From contig CAWDYA010000008.1 in assembly GCA_963806495.1 (NCBI GenBank), forward strand, positions 1 to 64,000: 64,000 bases of DNA, in the 5' to 3' direction. The stretch comes from CAWDYA01 sp963806495. Lineage in GTDB: Bacteria > Acidobacteriota > Polarisedimenticolia > JACPZX01 > DASXTC01. This document shows, piece after piece, positions 36,501 to 43,797 of this stretch. The notes below the pieces were generated by a model that worked only from the letters and a program-made list of their open reading frames with translations, was not told the origin of the DNA and did not search any database. A program made the position numbers and the translations under genes. Positions within the stretch are counted from its first letter, which is position 1. Every line of letters starts with the position of its first letter.

Positions 36501-36860
36501 GGCCGTGTAGATCTCCTCGAACCGCTCGGGCAATTGCGACCCCGCGGCCATCCGATCCAGCTCCGCCTTCAGCATCGGCGCCGTGATCGGCGTGTGCCAG
36601 AGCTCGTCGAGCGCGACCGACTGCCTGAGGTAGGTCCGCACCTTGCGCTCGAGCAGTTCCTCGGGCACCGCCTCCTCGAACGGCCGTGTGGCGCGGATTT
36701 GATGGGAGTAGTAGACCCGCTCGATCGCCCGCTGGCAATCGATGCGCTCCTGAAATGTCAGCTCCCTGTGTAGTGGGGGCGAGCCATTCGCCGGGGAGAG
36801 AACCGCCGGCGCCGCCACGGCCAGGACAAGCACCCGCCACCGGTGGAGCATGATTTTCAT
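33567..36860 (-). CDS. Large secreted kelch-repeat protein with MopE-type metal-binding motifs
   Basis: 1097 residues from ATG 36858-36860 (GGAAGG upstream). Signal peptide; a SurA/PPIase N-terminal-like helical domain (about 30-190, ERIDCQRAIERVYYSHQIRA); then 14 kelch-like strands marked by WTG (AVWTGDRMIVWGG, YDPATDSWRP), about 50 residues each, enough for two six- or seven-bladed propellers. The C-terminal part has two D-x-D-G-F-x-x-C-x-G-D-C-D-D motifs of the MopE/putative metal-binding type, with ATEICDGKDNDCD. The final 50 residues carry three more cysteines. Probably a surface or periplasmic binding protein; function unknown. It follows the subtilase gene by 41 nt. Confidence 0.85.
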   Translation of the reverse strand: MKIMLHRWRVLVLAVAAPAVLSPANGSPPLHRELTFQERIDCQRAIERVYYSHQIRATRPFEEAVPEELLERKVRTYLRQSVALDELWHTPITAPMLKAELDRMAAGSQLPERFEEIYTALGHDPLLVMECFVRPVLADRLSRNFFAFDERIHGKARARAEGLREKLVRGEVDPCREHPLRSVVDGQTTSPMPRVREQEDAFVLDASLAGEPNDGHMARYNVPKRSWDDWWRGESVRFDEGQIRAVPLPVSTLLPPGTGADSIDPMCAADDTWDNGSLSKVPQSGTGPAVWTGTHMLVVGSSPLLKYDALTDTWTASAVANPVFFQPYSTAVWTGSVLIVWGGGSRPGNSGALYDPTADSWRPTSTIGAPSPRWFHTAIWTGSQMIVWGGSGQNTGGTYDPVGDTWTPTSLVGAPEGRSWHSAVWTGDRMIVWGGYGSGFLDNGGVYDPATDSWRAVSTVNAPAARISPSAVWTGDRMIVWGGTDPVNGGGGIDTGGVFDPETDSWQPTSTAGAPQGRANHAVFWTGQEMLIWGGELIGPEEFGGAGPGGRYDPATDTWRPITTDNMPDPRRDFAAVWTGDRMVVFGGYDPNEWVYGYIWPLYTGGRYDPVTDSWTPTASTSNGPSPPRFGRAAIWTGNEMILWGGGDIRYNAFASGKRYDPLTDSWRQMSMIDAPEGRANPAAVWTGDEMILWGGDHRIFTHSEPLSTGARYDPISDSWRPLSGIGAPQARALPSGVWTGERMIVWGGAIIGGVINTGGIYDPEADTWSPMTTVDAPEGRYFHTAVWTGDRMIIWGGDNGLETASFDTGGAYDPLTDTWHPTSMAGAPSARYGHAWVWTGRELFVFSGAFAHYYPALEDGALYDPVLDRWRPVSVMGAISGFALTAVWTGHEVLVWGPDDRGGRYDPFRDAWRPISTIDAPDTSGTTALWTGTHMLVWGSWGFGGRYVAYYPPDDDMDGFTTCGGDCDDADPSIYPGATEICDGKDNDCDNLLPAEEVDADGDGFMVCAGDCDDNDAQVNPAAADLPGNRADENCDGVLACDPDAPWANHGGFVSCVARECRGLVEAGAVTAEECARLLSQVARVRPAASRRRAVP
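34020..36010 (-). repeat. Degenerate tandem repeats of about 150 bp (kelch-coding)
   Basis: Fourteen diverged units share the DNA phrase for AVWTGDRMIVWGG and YDP-TDSWRP. Blades 5-11 (about 34550-35600) are the most alike. They are coding repeats inside the kelch gene. They are not CRISPR or transposon repeats. Confidence 0.8.
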
Positions 36861-36901
36861 TGCACCTTCCCGTATCTGGGCATCATATCGCATATCGGGC
36901 C

Positions 36902-38788
36902 TTACGAGCAGTTGCAGGCGTTGGTGGGGCAGGTGTCGGCGCCCGTGCAGGTCTCATCGAAATGACAGGTGTAGACGCAGCAGTCACCGGGCCCACACTG
37001 GCCCGACCAGGTGCAGCGCCGTTCCTCGTAAGCACAGAAGCTCACCGTACAGAGAGGAGCCGACGTGGACCGTGAGACGACGTTCGACAGCGGCCCGTTG
37101 CCCCACTCGTCGAACGACTTGAGAGCGAAGTAGTAGGTCGTGTTGCAGGCCAGGCCGTCCACCGTGGTTGACTCCGCGCTGTTCGGGTCGCCAGGGGCGG
37201 AAAGACCGCCCAGCCTCTTCGCCAGTAGCCAGTTGCCGCTCGTAATGGTCGATGTGGAGTAGCGGAGCTGGTTCAGTGTCGTCGCCCCGCTGTTCGGGTC
37301 AGACCCGTCGTCAGCCGTTGCCGTCCAGTTGAGCTGCACGGAATGCTTCGTGGTGGTGCCGGCGGACAGATCCGTGATCTGGGCCGGGGCGTTCGGGTCG
37401 TAGCCCGCGACGGCCTTGTAAGCGTTCAGACGCCCGTCAGTGACTGTGACAAAGGCAAAGTTGGGATCGGGGCTGTAGACAGAATCCAGGTTGTTGGGAT
37501 CCAGGATGTGCAGCCTGATCAGCTCGTACGGGATGCCCAGGTTGAGAGACTTGACCAGCCCCGCCACTCCCGTGACGTGCGGGGTCGCAAAGGAAGTGCC
37601 ATTGAAGTAATCGTACTGATCGTTTGGATCCTGATCCTGAAGAGAGCAGTTGGGATCCCCCAAACACGGATCCGCGAGGGACAGAATGTTGAGGCCGGGC
37701 GCGGCCAGATCGACGCTGACGGCACCGTAGTTGGTGATGTGATTGGGCGGATAGTACACAGCCATGTCGTTCGGGTCGGATGACGCGGCCACGATGATGT
37801 TGTCCAGGTCATAGGAGGCTGGTGCGAGACCGAAGTTGGGGTCGGCGTCGATGTCGACCCCCGAGTTCCCCGCGCCCGCGACGGCCAGAACATCCCGTTC
37901 GGCGGCACGCTCGAGCGCCTCTCTTAACGCCTGGCTGCACGTCGGCGTGCAGGTGAACGCGATCGACATGTTGAGGATGTGCGCGCCATTGTCCACCGCG
38001 TAGTCCACCGCCTCGATGACGGCACCCAGGATCGCAGTTGTCCGGCCCGTCCTGAGGTTCATCAGCTTGACCGACCAGTTGATCCCCGCCATCCCGAAAC
38101 CTCCCGACTCCGCGGCTGTGGCGCCGATGATGCCGGCGACCGGTGTTCCGTGGCTGGTGTAGGCGGAAGAGTAGTCGCGAGTGGTCGGGTCGTTGTCGTC
38201 GTCGGCGAAGTCCCAGCCATACTTGTCATCTACGTACCCGTTGCCGTCGTCGTCGATGCTGTTGTCCGCGATCTCGTTGGGGTTGGACCATCGATTCGGA
38301 AGCAGGTCGGGGTATCCTGTTTCGACACCTGTATCCAGCACGGCTATTACGACACTGCTGCTGCCCGTGGTGATGCCCCACGCGCCGGGCGCGTCGATGA
38401 TCGGCAGCGCCCACTGGTTCGCGTACTGGTCGTCGTCGGGGGTCTTCTCGAAGGTGCCGATCAGGTTGGGCTCGGCGTACAGGACGTCACGGTTGCTGCG
38501 AAGCGCTGAGAGAGCATCCTCCACGTTGACCCCTCCGCCCAGGATCCAGTGCTCGGCGCCGCTGCGGAAGGTGTGCCGCGCGACGGCCTGCAGATCCCCT
38601 CGCGCATCCAGCCGGGCCGTTTCCCCCGCTTCGGGCCGGAATTTGACGAGGATCTCGCCGGGGACGTAACCAACGGAAGGACCTGCACCCTCCGCCTGTA
38701 CGGAGGGCAGAGAATGGCCGACGAGAGCAAGCAGAGAGACCATCGTGACAAGACTCAGAACGACGAGCGGCACACCGTGGGATCGCAT
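36902..38788 (-). CDS. Secreted subtilisin-like serine protease (S8) with FN3-like and Cys-rich tail
   Basis: 628 residues. A signal peptide (about 1-32) and an I9-like propeptide (about 38-115, PGEILVKFRPEAG) precede the catalytic domain, with Asp in IAVLDTGVE, His in YTSHGTPVAGI, oxyanion Asn region in LAVAGAGNSG and Ser in FNGTSFATPHVTG. A fibronectin-III-like domain (about 470-575) follows. The C-terminal 45 residues hold about 12 cysteines, including QCGPGDCCVYTC. The tripeptide DPN appears nine times between about residues 330 and 540. It is a probable extracellular protease and shares a strand and short spacing with the kelch gene. Confidence 0.92.
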   Translation of the reverse strand: MRSHGVPLVVLSLVTMVSLLALVGHSLPSVQAEGAGPSVGYVPGEILVKFRPEAGETARLDARGDLQAVARHTFRSGAEHWILGGGVNVEDALSALRSNRDVLYAEPNLIGTFEKTPDDDQYANQWALPIIDAPGAWGITTGSSSVVIAVLDTGVETGYPDLLPNRWSNPNEIADNSIDDDGNGYVDDKYGWDFADDDNDPTTRDYSSAYTSHGTPVAGIIGATAAESGGFGMAGINWSVKLMNLRTGRTTAILGAVIEAVDYAVDNGAHILNMSIAFTCTPTCSQALREALERAAERDVLAVAGAGNSGVDIDADPNFGLAPASYDLDNIIVAASSDPNDMAVYYPPNHITNYGAVSVDLAAPGLNILSLADPCLGDPNCSLQDQDPNDQYDYFNGTSFATPHVTGVAGLVKSLNLGIPYELIRLHILDPNNLDSVYSPDPNFAFVTVTDGRLNAYKAVAGYDPNAPAQITDLSAGTTTKHSVQLNWTATADDGSDPNSGATTLNQLRYSTSTITSGNWLLAKRLGGLSAPGDPNSAESTTVDGLACNTTYYFALKSFDEWGNGPLSNVVSRSTSAPLCTVSFCAYEERRCTWSGQCGPGDCCVYTCHFDETCTGADTCPTNACNCS

Positions 38789-39540
38789 GGCACTTCTCCT
38801 CGCCTTCCGAGGCGGGATTCCGGGTGGTGTGATTGGAGGGGATGCGGCGCGCCATCATCGAGGATGGGCGGCGCGTGAGGACACTTGGATGGGAGCCGGT
38901 GCGGCGGCCGTCACCTGGTTTTCCTGGCGCGAGGCGAGGCCTGATCGCGCTCATGGGGACTGGCCCTTCGGGAATGCCAGCGGGACAACCGGATTCGTTC
39001 TGTATGGACGTCAACGGAGATGCAACAGGCGTGCCGGGGTCTCGGGAGGGATCGGCGGGAGACGAGGTAAGGAGTAGATGTGGTGCGGCTGTGTGAGTTG
39101 CGGCTGTTCTTGCCGACCCAAGCGGGGCATCGTGTGGAGGTCAGGACAGTGCGGTTTGACTCAAGTCCCCCCGGCGTGTGCGGCAGGTCCCGCAAGGACC
39201 GTTGAGCCGGCATCCCGGCCGCTGGATGATCGGTGCAGCCCACAGGCGCACCGAGCCGACCGGCGAGCCCACCCCCGTACCCTAGCGCCCCACCTGAGCA
39301 GGCGCGACGTGCAGTGGTCGGTGGGACGACCCACGTGGCGATGGCCTCCCTGATCGTGGACCGTCTTTCTTGCGGTGCGAGTCTCTCGAACTGGGAGAGG
39401 CGTGCACGTACCTGGAGATGCCGCGCCGGCGGCCTGCCCGCAGCGAGTGCCGCACCCCATAGGTAGACTACCTCGGCATGGGTGCGCTGGAACATCCGCT
39501 CTGGCGACTGGGCCGGACACAGAAGAGGCCCCCTTCCCCG
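38789..39540. other. 752-bp interval without a recognisable gene
   Basis: Open frames on both strands are Arg/Gly/Pro-rich and none has a ribosome site with protein-like content. A plus-strand stretch near 39085-39206 has fairly protein-like composition up to a TGA, but I recognise no family. It may be a degraded gene. The end of the interval carries the rplU promoter. Confidence 0.5.
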
Positions 39541-39569
39541 TTGACCCCTGCCCGGACCGGTGCTAGACT
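39541..39569 (+). promoter_or_regulatory. Sigma-70 promoter for the rplU-rpmA-obgE operon
   Basis: -35 TTGACC (39541-39546), 17-bp spacer ending in TGC (extended -10), -10 TAGACT (39564-39569). The start should fall near 39576, leaving a leader of about 85 nt that contains a GC-rich stem (39614-39640 region) before rplU. Confidence 0.65.
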
Positions 39570-39661
39570 GCGTGGCTTGCCGGAACCAGCGATGTCCGAT
39601 GGGCGGCACGTACGGCCCCGGGGGGCCGGGCCGGCCCGTGCGGCTGTGGAGACATGTCCAG

Positions 39662-39991
39662 ATGAGCTATGCGGTAATCGAGATTGGCGGCGGGCAGCGC
39701 AAGGTCAGCCCGGGCGACACCATCCGGGTGAACCGCCTCGCCTCGGTCGAGGCGGAAAAAGGGACCGAACTGGCGCTCTCGCGCGTCCTGATGGTGAAGG
39801 ACGGAGACACGGTGCGCATCGGCTCCCCGCTCGTGGAGGGCGCGGTGGTCAAGGCCACCGTCCTCGGCGAGGTCAAGGGCAAGAAGGTGCTGGTGTTCAA
39901 GAAGAAGCGCAGAAAGCAGTATCGCCGGACCCGCGGGCATCGGCAGCAGTACACGACTCTCAGGATCGAGGGGATCGAGGCAGGAGGCTGA
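39662..39991 (+). CDS. rplU: 50S ribosomal protein L21
   Basis: 109 residues. MSYAVIEIGGGQRKVSPGD, then GSPLVEGAVVKATVLGE and the basic VFKKKRRKQYRRTRGHRQQYTTLRI are diagnostic. It binds 23S rRNA. The upstream open frame to 39560 has no L21 content, so the ATG at 39662 is used. It is first gene of the rplU-rpmA-obgE-nadD-rsfS run. Confidence 0.98.
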   Translation: MSYAVIEIGGGQRKVSPGDTIRVNRLASVEAEKGTELALSRVLMVKDGDTVRIGSPLVEGAVVKATVLGEVKGKKVLVFKKKRRKQYRRTRGHRQQYTTLRIEGIEAGG

Positions 39992-39994
39992 GCC

Positions 39995-40252
39995 ATGGCT
40001 CACAAGAAAGCGGGAGGCAGTTCCCGGAACGGGCGTGACAGCAACGCCCAGCGGCTCGGCGTCAAGCGGTTCGCGGGCCAGTTGGTGAATGGCGGCTCGA
40101 TCCTCATCCGGCAGCGGGGCACCCCGATCAAGCCGGGGCTCAACGTCGGGCGCGGCAAGGACGACACCCTGTTCGCCATGGTGACCGGGGTGGTGCGGTT
40201 CGAGGACAAGGGCCGCAAGGGCCGGTTCGTCAGCATCCAGCCGCAGTCCTGA
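39995..40252 (+). CDS. rpmA: 50S ribosomal protein L27
   Basis: 85 residues. MAHKKAGGSSRNGRDSN and GSILIRQRGT are the L27 hallmark, with the N-terminal tail reaching the peptidyl-transferase centre. It starts directly with MAHKKAGG, with no Firmicutes-type cleavable extension. It is 3 nt after the rplU stop. Confidence 0.98.
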   Translation: MAHKKAGGSSRNGRDSNAQRLGVKRFAGQLVNGGSILIRQRGTPIKPGLNVGRGKDDTLFAMVTGVVRFEDKGRKGRFVSIQPQS

Positions 40253-40306
40253 GGCCCTCGCCCACCCTTCCGCCGGCCTCTTCCCGCACGGATCAAGGCT
40301 ACAGAG

Positions 40307-41359
40307 ATGTTCGTCGATCATGCGCGAATCCAGGTATCGGCCGGCCGGGGAGGCAACGGCTGCATGTCCTTCCGCCGGGAGAAGTACGTCCCGAAGGGGG
40401 GCCCCGACGGTGGTGACGGGGGCGACGGCGGCTCGGTGATACTCTTCGCCGACCCGCAGGAGTCCACCCTGGTCTCCTTCCGTTACGTCAGGCTGTTCCG
40501 CGCCGAGCGCGGCCGGCACGGGGAGGGAGCCAAACGGCACGGCCGCAACGGGCATGACATGCTCGTGAGCGTCCCGCCAGGCACTCTGATCTTCGAGACG
40601 GGCTCCCCCGATCCCGTCGCCGACCTGCGCCGTCCCGGCGAGCGGTTCGTTGCCGCGCGCGGCGGCCGCGGCGGCCGTGGCAATGCCCGGTTTGCCACCT
40701 CCACCAACCAGGCGCCCCGCCGGTGCGACCCCGGCGAGGAGGGCGAGGAGCGCGAGTACACCCTGGAGCTGAAGCTGCTGGCCGACGTCGGCCTGGTGGG
40801 ATTCCCCAACGCGGGCAAGTCCACCTTCATCTCCCGCATCTCCGAGGCGCATCCGAAGATCGCCGACTACCCGTTCACCACGCTGACGCCGCACCTGGGA
40901 AACGTCGTCCTCGACGACACGTTCTCCTTCGTGGTGGCCGATATTCCCGGTCTGATCGAAGGCGCCGCCTCCGGCGCGGGGCTCGGCACCCGGTTCCTGC
41001 GGCACGTGGAGAGGACGCGTCTGCTGGTGCACCTCATCGATGTCTCGCCGGAGGCGCAGACCGGGCCGGTCGAGCGGATGCGGATCATCGACAAGGAACT
41101 CGCCGCATCGCCCGGCGACCTGACGGCCAAGCCGCAGATCGTCGTGGCCACCAAGATCGATACCCTCGGCCCCGATCCGTCTCCCGCTCTGGAGGCTCTG
41201 AAGAACCATTGCGCCGGCCGCGACATCCCGTTCGCGGCGATCTCGGCCGTCTCCGGCGAGGGAGTGGCAGCGCTCGTGAGGAGGATCGGCTCGATGCTCC
41301 AGGCGATGCCGCCTCCCGATCGGGAGGCGACCCTGCCCGTGGAGGAGACTTGCGGCTAG
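40307..41359 (+). CDS. obgE: Ribosome-assembly GTPase Obg
   Basis: 350 residues. The glycine-rich Obg domain (VDHARIQVSAGRGGNGC, FRREKYVPKGGPDGGDGG) precedes the G domain with P-loop GFPNAGKST, G3 VADIPGLIEGA and a TKID-type G4. It assists late 50S assembly and the stress response. There is no long C-terminal extension. The stop overlaps the nadD start. Confidence 0.98.
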   Translation: MFVDHARIQVSAGRGGNGCMSFRREKYVPKGGPDGGDGGDGGSVILFADPQESTLVSFRYVRLFRAERGRHGEGAKRHGRNGHDMLVSVPPGTLIFETGSPDPVADLRRPGERFVAARGGRGGRGNARFATSTNQAPRRCDPGEEGEEREYTLELKLLADVGLVGFPNAGKSTFISRISEAHPKIADYPFTTLTPHLGNVVLDDTFSFVVADIPGLIEGAASGAGLGTRFLRHVERTRLLVHLIDVSPEAQTGPVERMRIIDKELAASPGDLTAKPQIVVATKIDTLGPDPSPALEALKNHCAGRDIPFAAISAVSGEGVAALVRRIGSMLQAMPPPDREATLPVEETCG

Positions 41360-41949
41360 GCCTTCTCGGGGGAACGTTCGATCCGCCCCATCGGGGGCAT
41401 GTCACCGTCGCGCTCGCCGCGCTTCAGGCCGGCCTCGACCAGGTCGCCCTCATACCGGCGCGCATTCCCCCGCACAAGGATCCCGGCGGCATCTCCGGCC
41501 CGTTCCACCGCTTCGCGATGGCGGCTCTCGCCGTGGACGGCGAGGAGCGGCTGGTCGTCTCCGCGTTCGAGGTGCTGCGCGAGGGGCCATCGTATACGAT
41601 TGACACCGTGCATCACTTCCTCGAGTCGGGCCACGACGTGACGCTGATCATGGGAGCCGACTCGCTCGCCGAAATCGACACCTGGAAGGATGGCGACCGC
41701 CTCGTCAAGCTGACGCGGCTCGCCGTCTATCCGCGGGCGGGATTCGACACGGCACAGCTCGCCGGGAGGATGCCGGGAGACGCCCGTGTGCTGCGTCTCG
41801 CGGGGCCCGAGATCGACGTCTCCGCCACCGACATCCGGCGGCGGGCCCGCGCGGGAGAGTCGATCGAGGGTCTTGTCCCGCCGGCGGTTGCGCGGTACAT
41901 CCACAAACACGGGATCTATCACGGCAAGTCGGAGGGAGGGACCGATTAA
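41350..41949 (+). CDS. nadD: Nicotinate-nucleotide adenylyltransferase NadD (TTG start)
   Basis: 199 residues starting at TTG 41350 inside the last codons of obgE, with GGAGGAG just upstream. The nucleotidyltransferase motif GLLGGTFDPPHRGH opens the protein, and VSATDIRRR near the end is the ISSTxIR-type motif. It transfers AMP to nicotinate mononucleotide in NAD synthesis. The longer open frame reaching back to 40723 is obgE antiphase. Confidence 0.95.
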   Translation: MRLGLLGGTFDPPHRGHVTVALAALQAGLDQVALIPARIPPHKDPGGISGPFHRFAMAALAVDGEERLVVSAFEVLREGPSYTIDTVHHFLESGHDVTLIMGADSLAEIDTWKDGDRLVKLTRLAVYPRAGFDTAQLAGRMPGDARVLRLAGPEIDVSATDIRRRARAGESIEGLVPPAVARYIHKHGIYHGKSEGGTD

Positions 41950-42325
41950 CCAGACCCTTGAGATCGCGGTGGACGCGGCACTGGACCGGAAGGCCGAGGG
42001 GGTCACGGTGCTCGATCTGGGCCGTCTCGGCTCCATCACCGACTACTTTCTCCTCTGCCACGGCCGGAGCAGCCGTCAGGGGCAGGCGATCGCCGACCGC
42101 ATCGAGGAGCGGCTCAAGGAAGCCGGCAAGCGGCCGGGGCACATCGAAGGCTATGCGAAGGGCGAATGGATCCTGATGGACTACGGCGACTTCGTCATCC
42201 ACATCTTCTCCGAGGAAAAGCGTAACTACTACGATCTGGACCGTTTATGGTCCGACGCGCCGCGCGTCCCGATCGATTCGGAGCCGGCGGCGAGGGTGGA
42301 GGGACGGCGCCCCGAAGAGTTTTGA
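41945..42325 (+). CDS. rsfS: Ribosome silencing factor RsfS (apparent ATT start)
   Basis: About 126 residues. The family core GVTVLDLGRLGSITDYFLLCHG, then ADRIEERLKEAGKRPGHIEG and EWILMDYGDFVIHIF, is unmistakable. It binds L14 and blocks subunit joining in starvation. No ATG, GTG or TTG lies near the expected start. ATT at 41945-41947 overlaps the nadD TAA (ATTAA) and has GGAGG five to six bases upstream. A GTG at 41969 would remove about eight N-terminal residues and has no ribosome site, so ATT is favoured. Confidence 0.93.
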   Translation: MNQTLEIAVDAALDRKAEGVTVLDLGRLGSITDYFLLCHGRSSRQGQAIADRIEERLKEAGKRPGHIEGYAKGEWILMDYGDFVIHIFSEEKRNYYDLDRLWSDAPRVPIDSEPAARVEGRRPEEF

Positions 42326-42376
42326 CAAACGGGGAGAGACTGACTAGATTTACCCCTCTTGCGCGGGGGGTCTGCC

Positions 42377-43309
42377 ATGGATCCTTCCATCGTCTATCAC
42401 AGCGCGGCGATGTCGGGAGTCATCAACCTGGCGACCCGGGTCGCTCGTACGGACGCCGGCGTCCTGATCACCGGCGAGAGCGGCACGGGCAAGAATCTTC
42501 TGGCAGAATATATCCATACGCTGGGAGAGCGCGGGAAAGGGCCGTTCGTGACGGTGCCCTGCGCCAATATCCCGGCAGAGCTGTTTGAAAGCGAGCTGTT
42601 CGGCCACGAGCCGGGCGCGCACACGGATGCCGTGTCGCGAAAGCCCGGGCGGTTCGAGGCGGCGGATGGCGGAACGATATACCTCGACGATGTCGGGGCC
42701 CTGACGCGCCCCCTGCAGGCGAAGCTGCTGAGGGTGCTGCAGGAACGGTCGTTCGAGCGTCTCGGGGGCACGCGGGTCGTCAAAGTCGACGTCAGGGTCA
42801 TCGCGTCGGGATCCGACGGCCTCGAGGCGGATGCGCGGGCCGGGCGGTTCAGGGACGACCTGTTCTACCGGCTCAACGTCGTCAATCTCGCGCTGCCGCC
42901 TCTTCGGGAGCGGCCCGAGGACATCGTGCCGCTGTCGACGTTCTTTCTCGAGCGGCTCAGGGCGGTGTACGGAGGACGGCGGCGCCGGCTGACGGCCGAC
43001 GCGCGCAGGGCGCTGAAGGCATACGCGTGGCCCGGCAATGTCCGGGAGCTGTCGAACGTTCTCGAGGGGGCCGTGATCGCCACCGACGGCGGGTCGCTCG
43101 GCCCCGAGGCGCTTCCACTGCCGCGGGGCACCGCGGCCGAGGAGCTTGCGAGGAAGGCGTTCGAGAAGCGCTGGAGCCTGCGCGCGCTCGAAGCTGCGTA
43201 CATAAGGGACGTGCTCAAGGCGGTGCGCGGCAACAAGTCGCGCGCGGCCAGGATACTCGGAATCAACAGGAAGACCCTGTTGCAGAAGCTGAAGAGCTCG
43301 GCGCGTTGA
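42377..43309 (+). CDS. Sigma-54-activator-type AAA+ regulator with degenerate GAFTGA loop
   Basis: 310 residues from ATG 42377 (GGGGGG upstream; a TTG six codons earlier is possible). It has no N-terminal sensor domain. The AAA+ core has Walker A GESGTGKN (33-40), but the sigma-54 contact loop, normally GAFTGA, is GAHTDA (80-85), and Walker B reads IYLDDVG where DE is usual. The arginine-finger region FRDDLFYRL and the sensor II region WPGNVREL are intact. The C-terminus is a Fis-type helix-turn-helix (NKSRAARILGINRKTLLQKL). It may no longer activate sigma-54 promoters. It lies between rsfS and rlmH, and rlmH overlaps its stop. Confidence 0.93.
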   Translation: MDPSIVYHSAAMSGVINLATRVARTDAGVLITGESGTGKNLLAEYIHTLGERGKGPFVTVPCANIPAELFESELFGHEPGAHTDAVSRKPGRFEAADGGTIYLDDVGALTRPLQAKLLRVLQERSFERLGGTRVVKVDVRVIASGSDGLEADARAGRFRDDLFYRLNVVNLALPPLRERPEDIVPLSTFFLERLRAVYGGRRRRLTADARRALKAYAWPGNVRELSNVLEGAVIATDGGSLGPEALPLPRGTAAEELARKAFEKRWSLRALEAAYIRDVLKAVRGNKSRAARILGINRKTLLQKLKSSAR

Positions 43310-43785
43310 AGCTCGGACTCCTGTGGGTCGGGCGGACCCGTGACAGGAACATCCGGGCCGCGATCGAGGGCTATCTGGAGCGGATCGGCCGGTATCTGAC
43401 CGTATCCGTGCTGGAGGTGAAGGAGGAGCCGGGAGCCGATCGCCATGCGGAAGCCCTCGCGCTGAAACGCGAAGGGGCGAGAATCCGGGCAAAGGTTCCC
43501 CGCGGTCACGAGGTGGTCCTTCTGGACCCGGGGGGCCGCGAGATGACATCGGAGAAATTCGCGGAGTTTCTGGCGGCGAGGCTGGATGCCTCCTCGTCGT
43601 CGATGAGGGGCCTGACCTTCGTGGTCGGGGGGCATCTGGGGTTCGACACGGAGACGAAACGCATCGCCGACCACACCATCGCGCTGTCGCGAATGACGCT
43701 GACACACGAGATGGCGCGGCTGGTCGCTGTGGAGCAGATATACCGGGGCCTGAGCATCCTCAAGGGTGCGCGGTATCACCGGTAA
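43306..43785 (+). CDS. rlmH: 23S rRNA (pseudouridine-1915-N3) methyltransferase RlmH (TTG start)
   Basis: 159 residues, SPOUT fold. It starts at TTG 43306, overlapping the regulator stop as TTGA. The knot residues are visible in EVVLLDPGGREMTSEKFAEF and FVVGGHLGFD. The C-terminus has LSRMTLTHEMARLVAVEQIYRG, the RlmH signature. It methylates helix 69 of the 50S subunit. The longer upstream open frame is antiphase of the regulator. Confidence 0.96.
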   Translation: MKLGLLWVGRTRDRNIRAAIEGYLERIGRYLTVSVLEVKEEPGADRHAEALALKREGARIRAKVPRGHEVVLLDPGGREMTSEKFAEFLAARLDASSSSMRGLTFVVGGHLGFDTETKRIADHTIALSRMTLTHEMARLVAVEQIYRGLSILKGARYHR

Positions 43786-43797
43786 GGAGGCGCTTCG

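Noticed and set aside
39085..39206. Plus-strand tail reading as a possible integrase or recombinase end
   Set aside because: It is too short and matches no conserved catalytic residues. Left as unannotated sequence.
39563..41209. 548-residue minus-strand open frame over rplU, rpmA and obgE
   Set aside because: All three plus-strand genes are unmistakable, and the reverse frame is composition noise.
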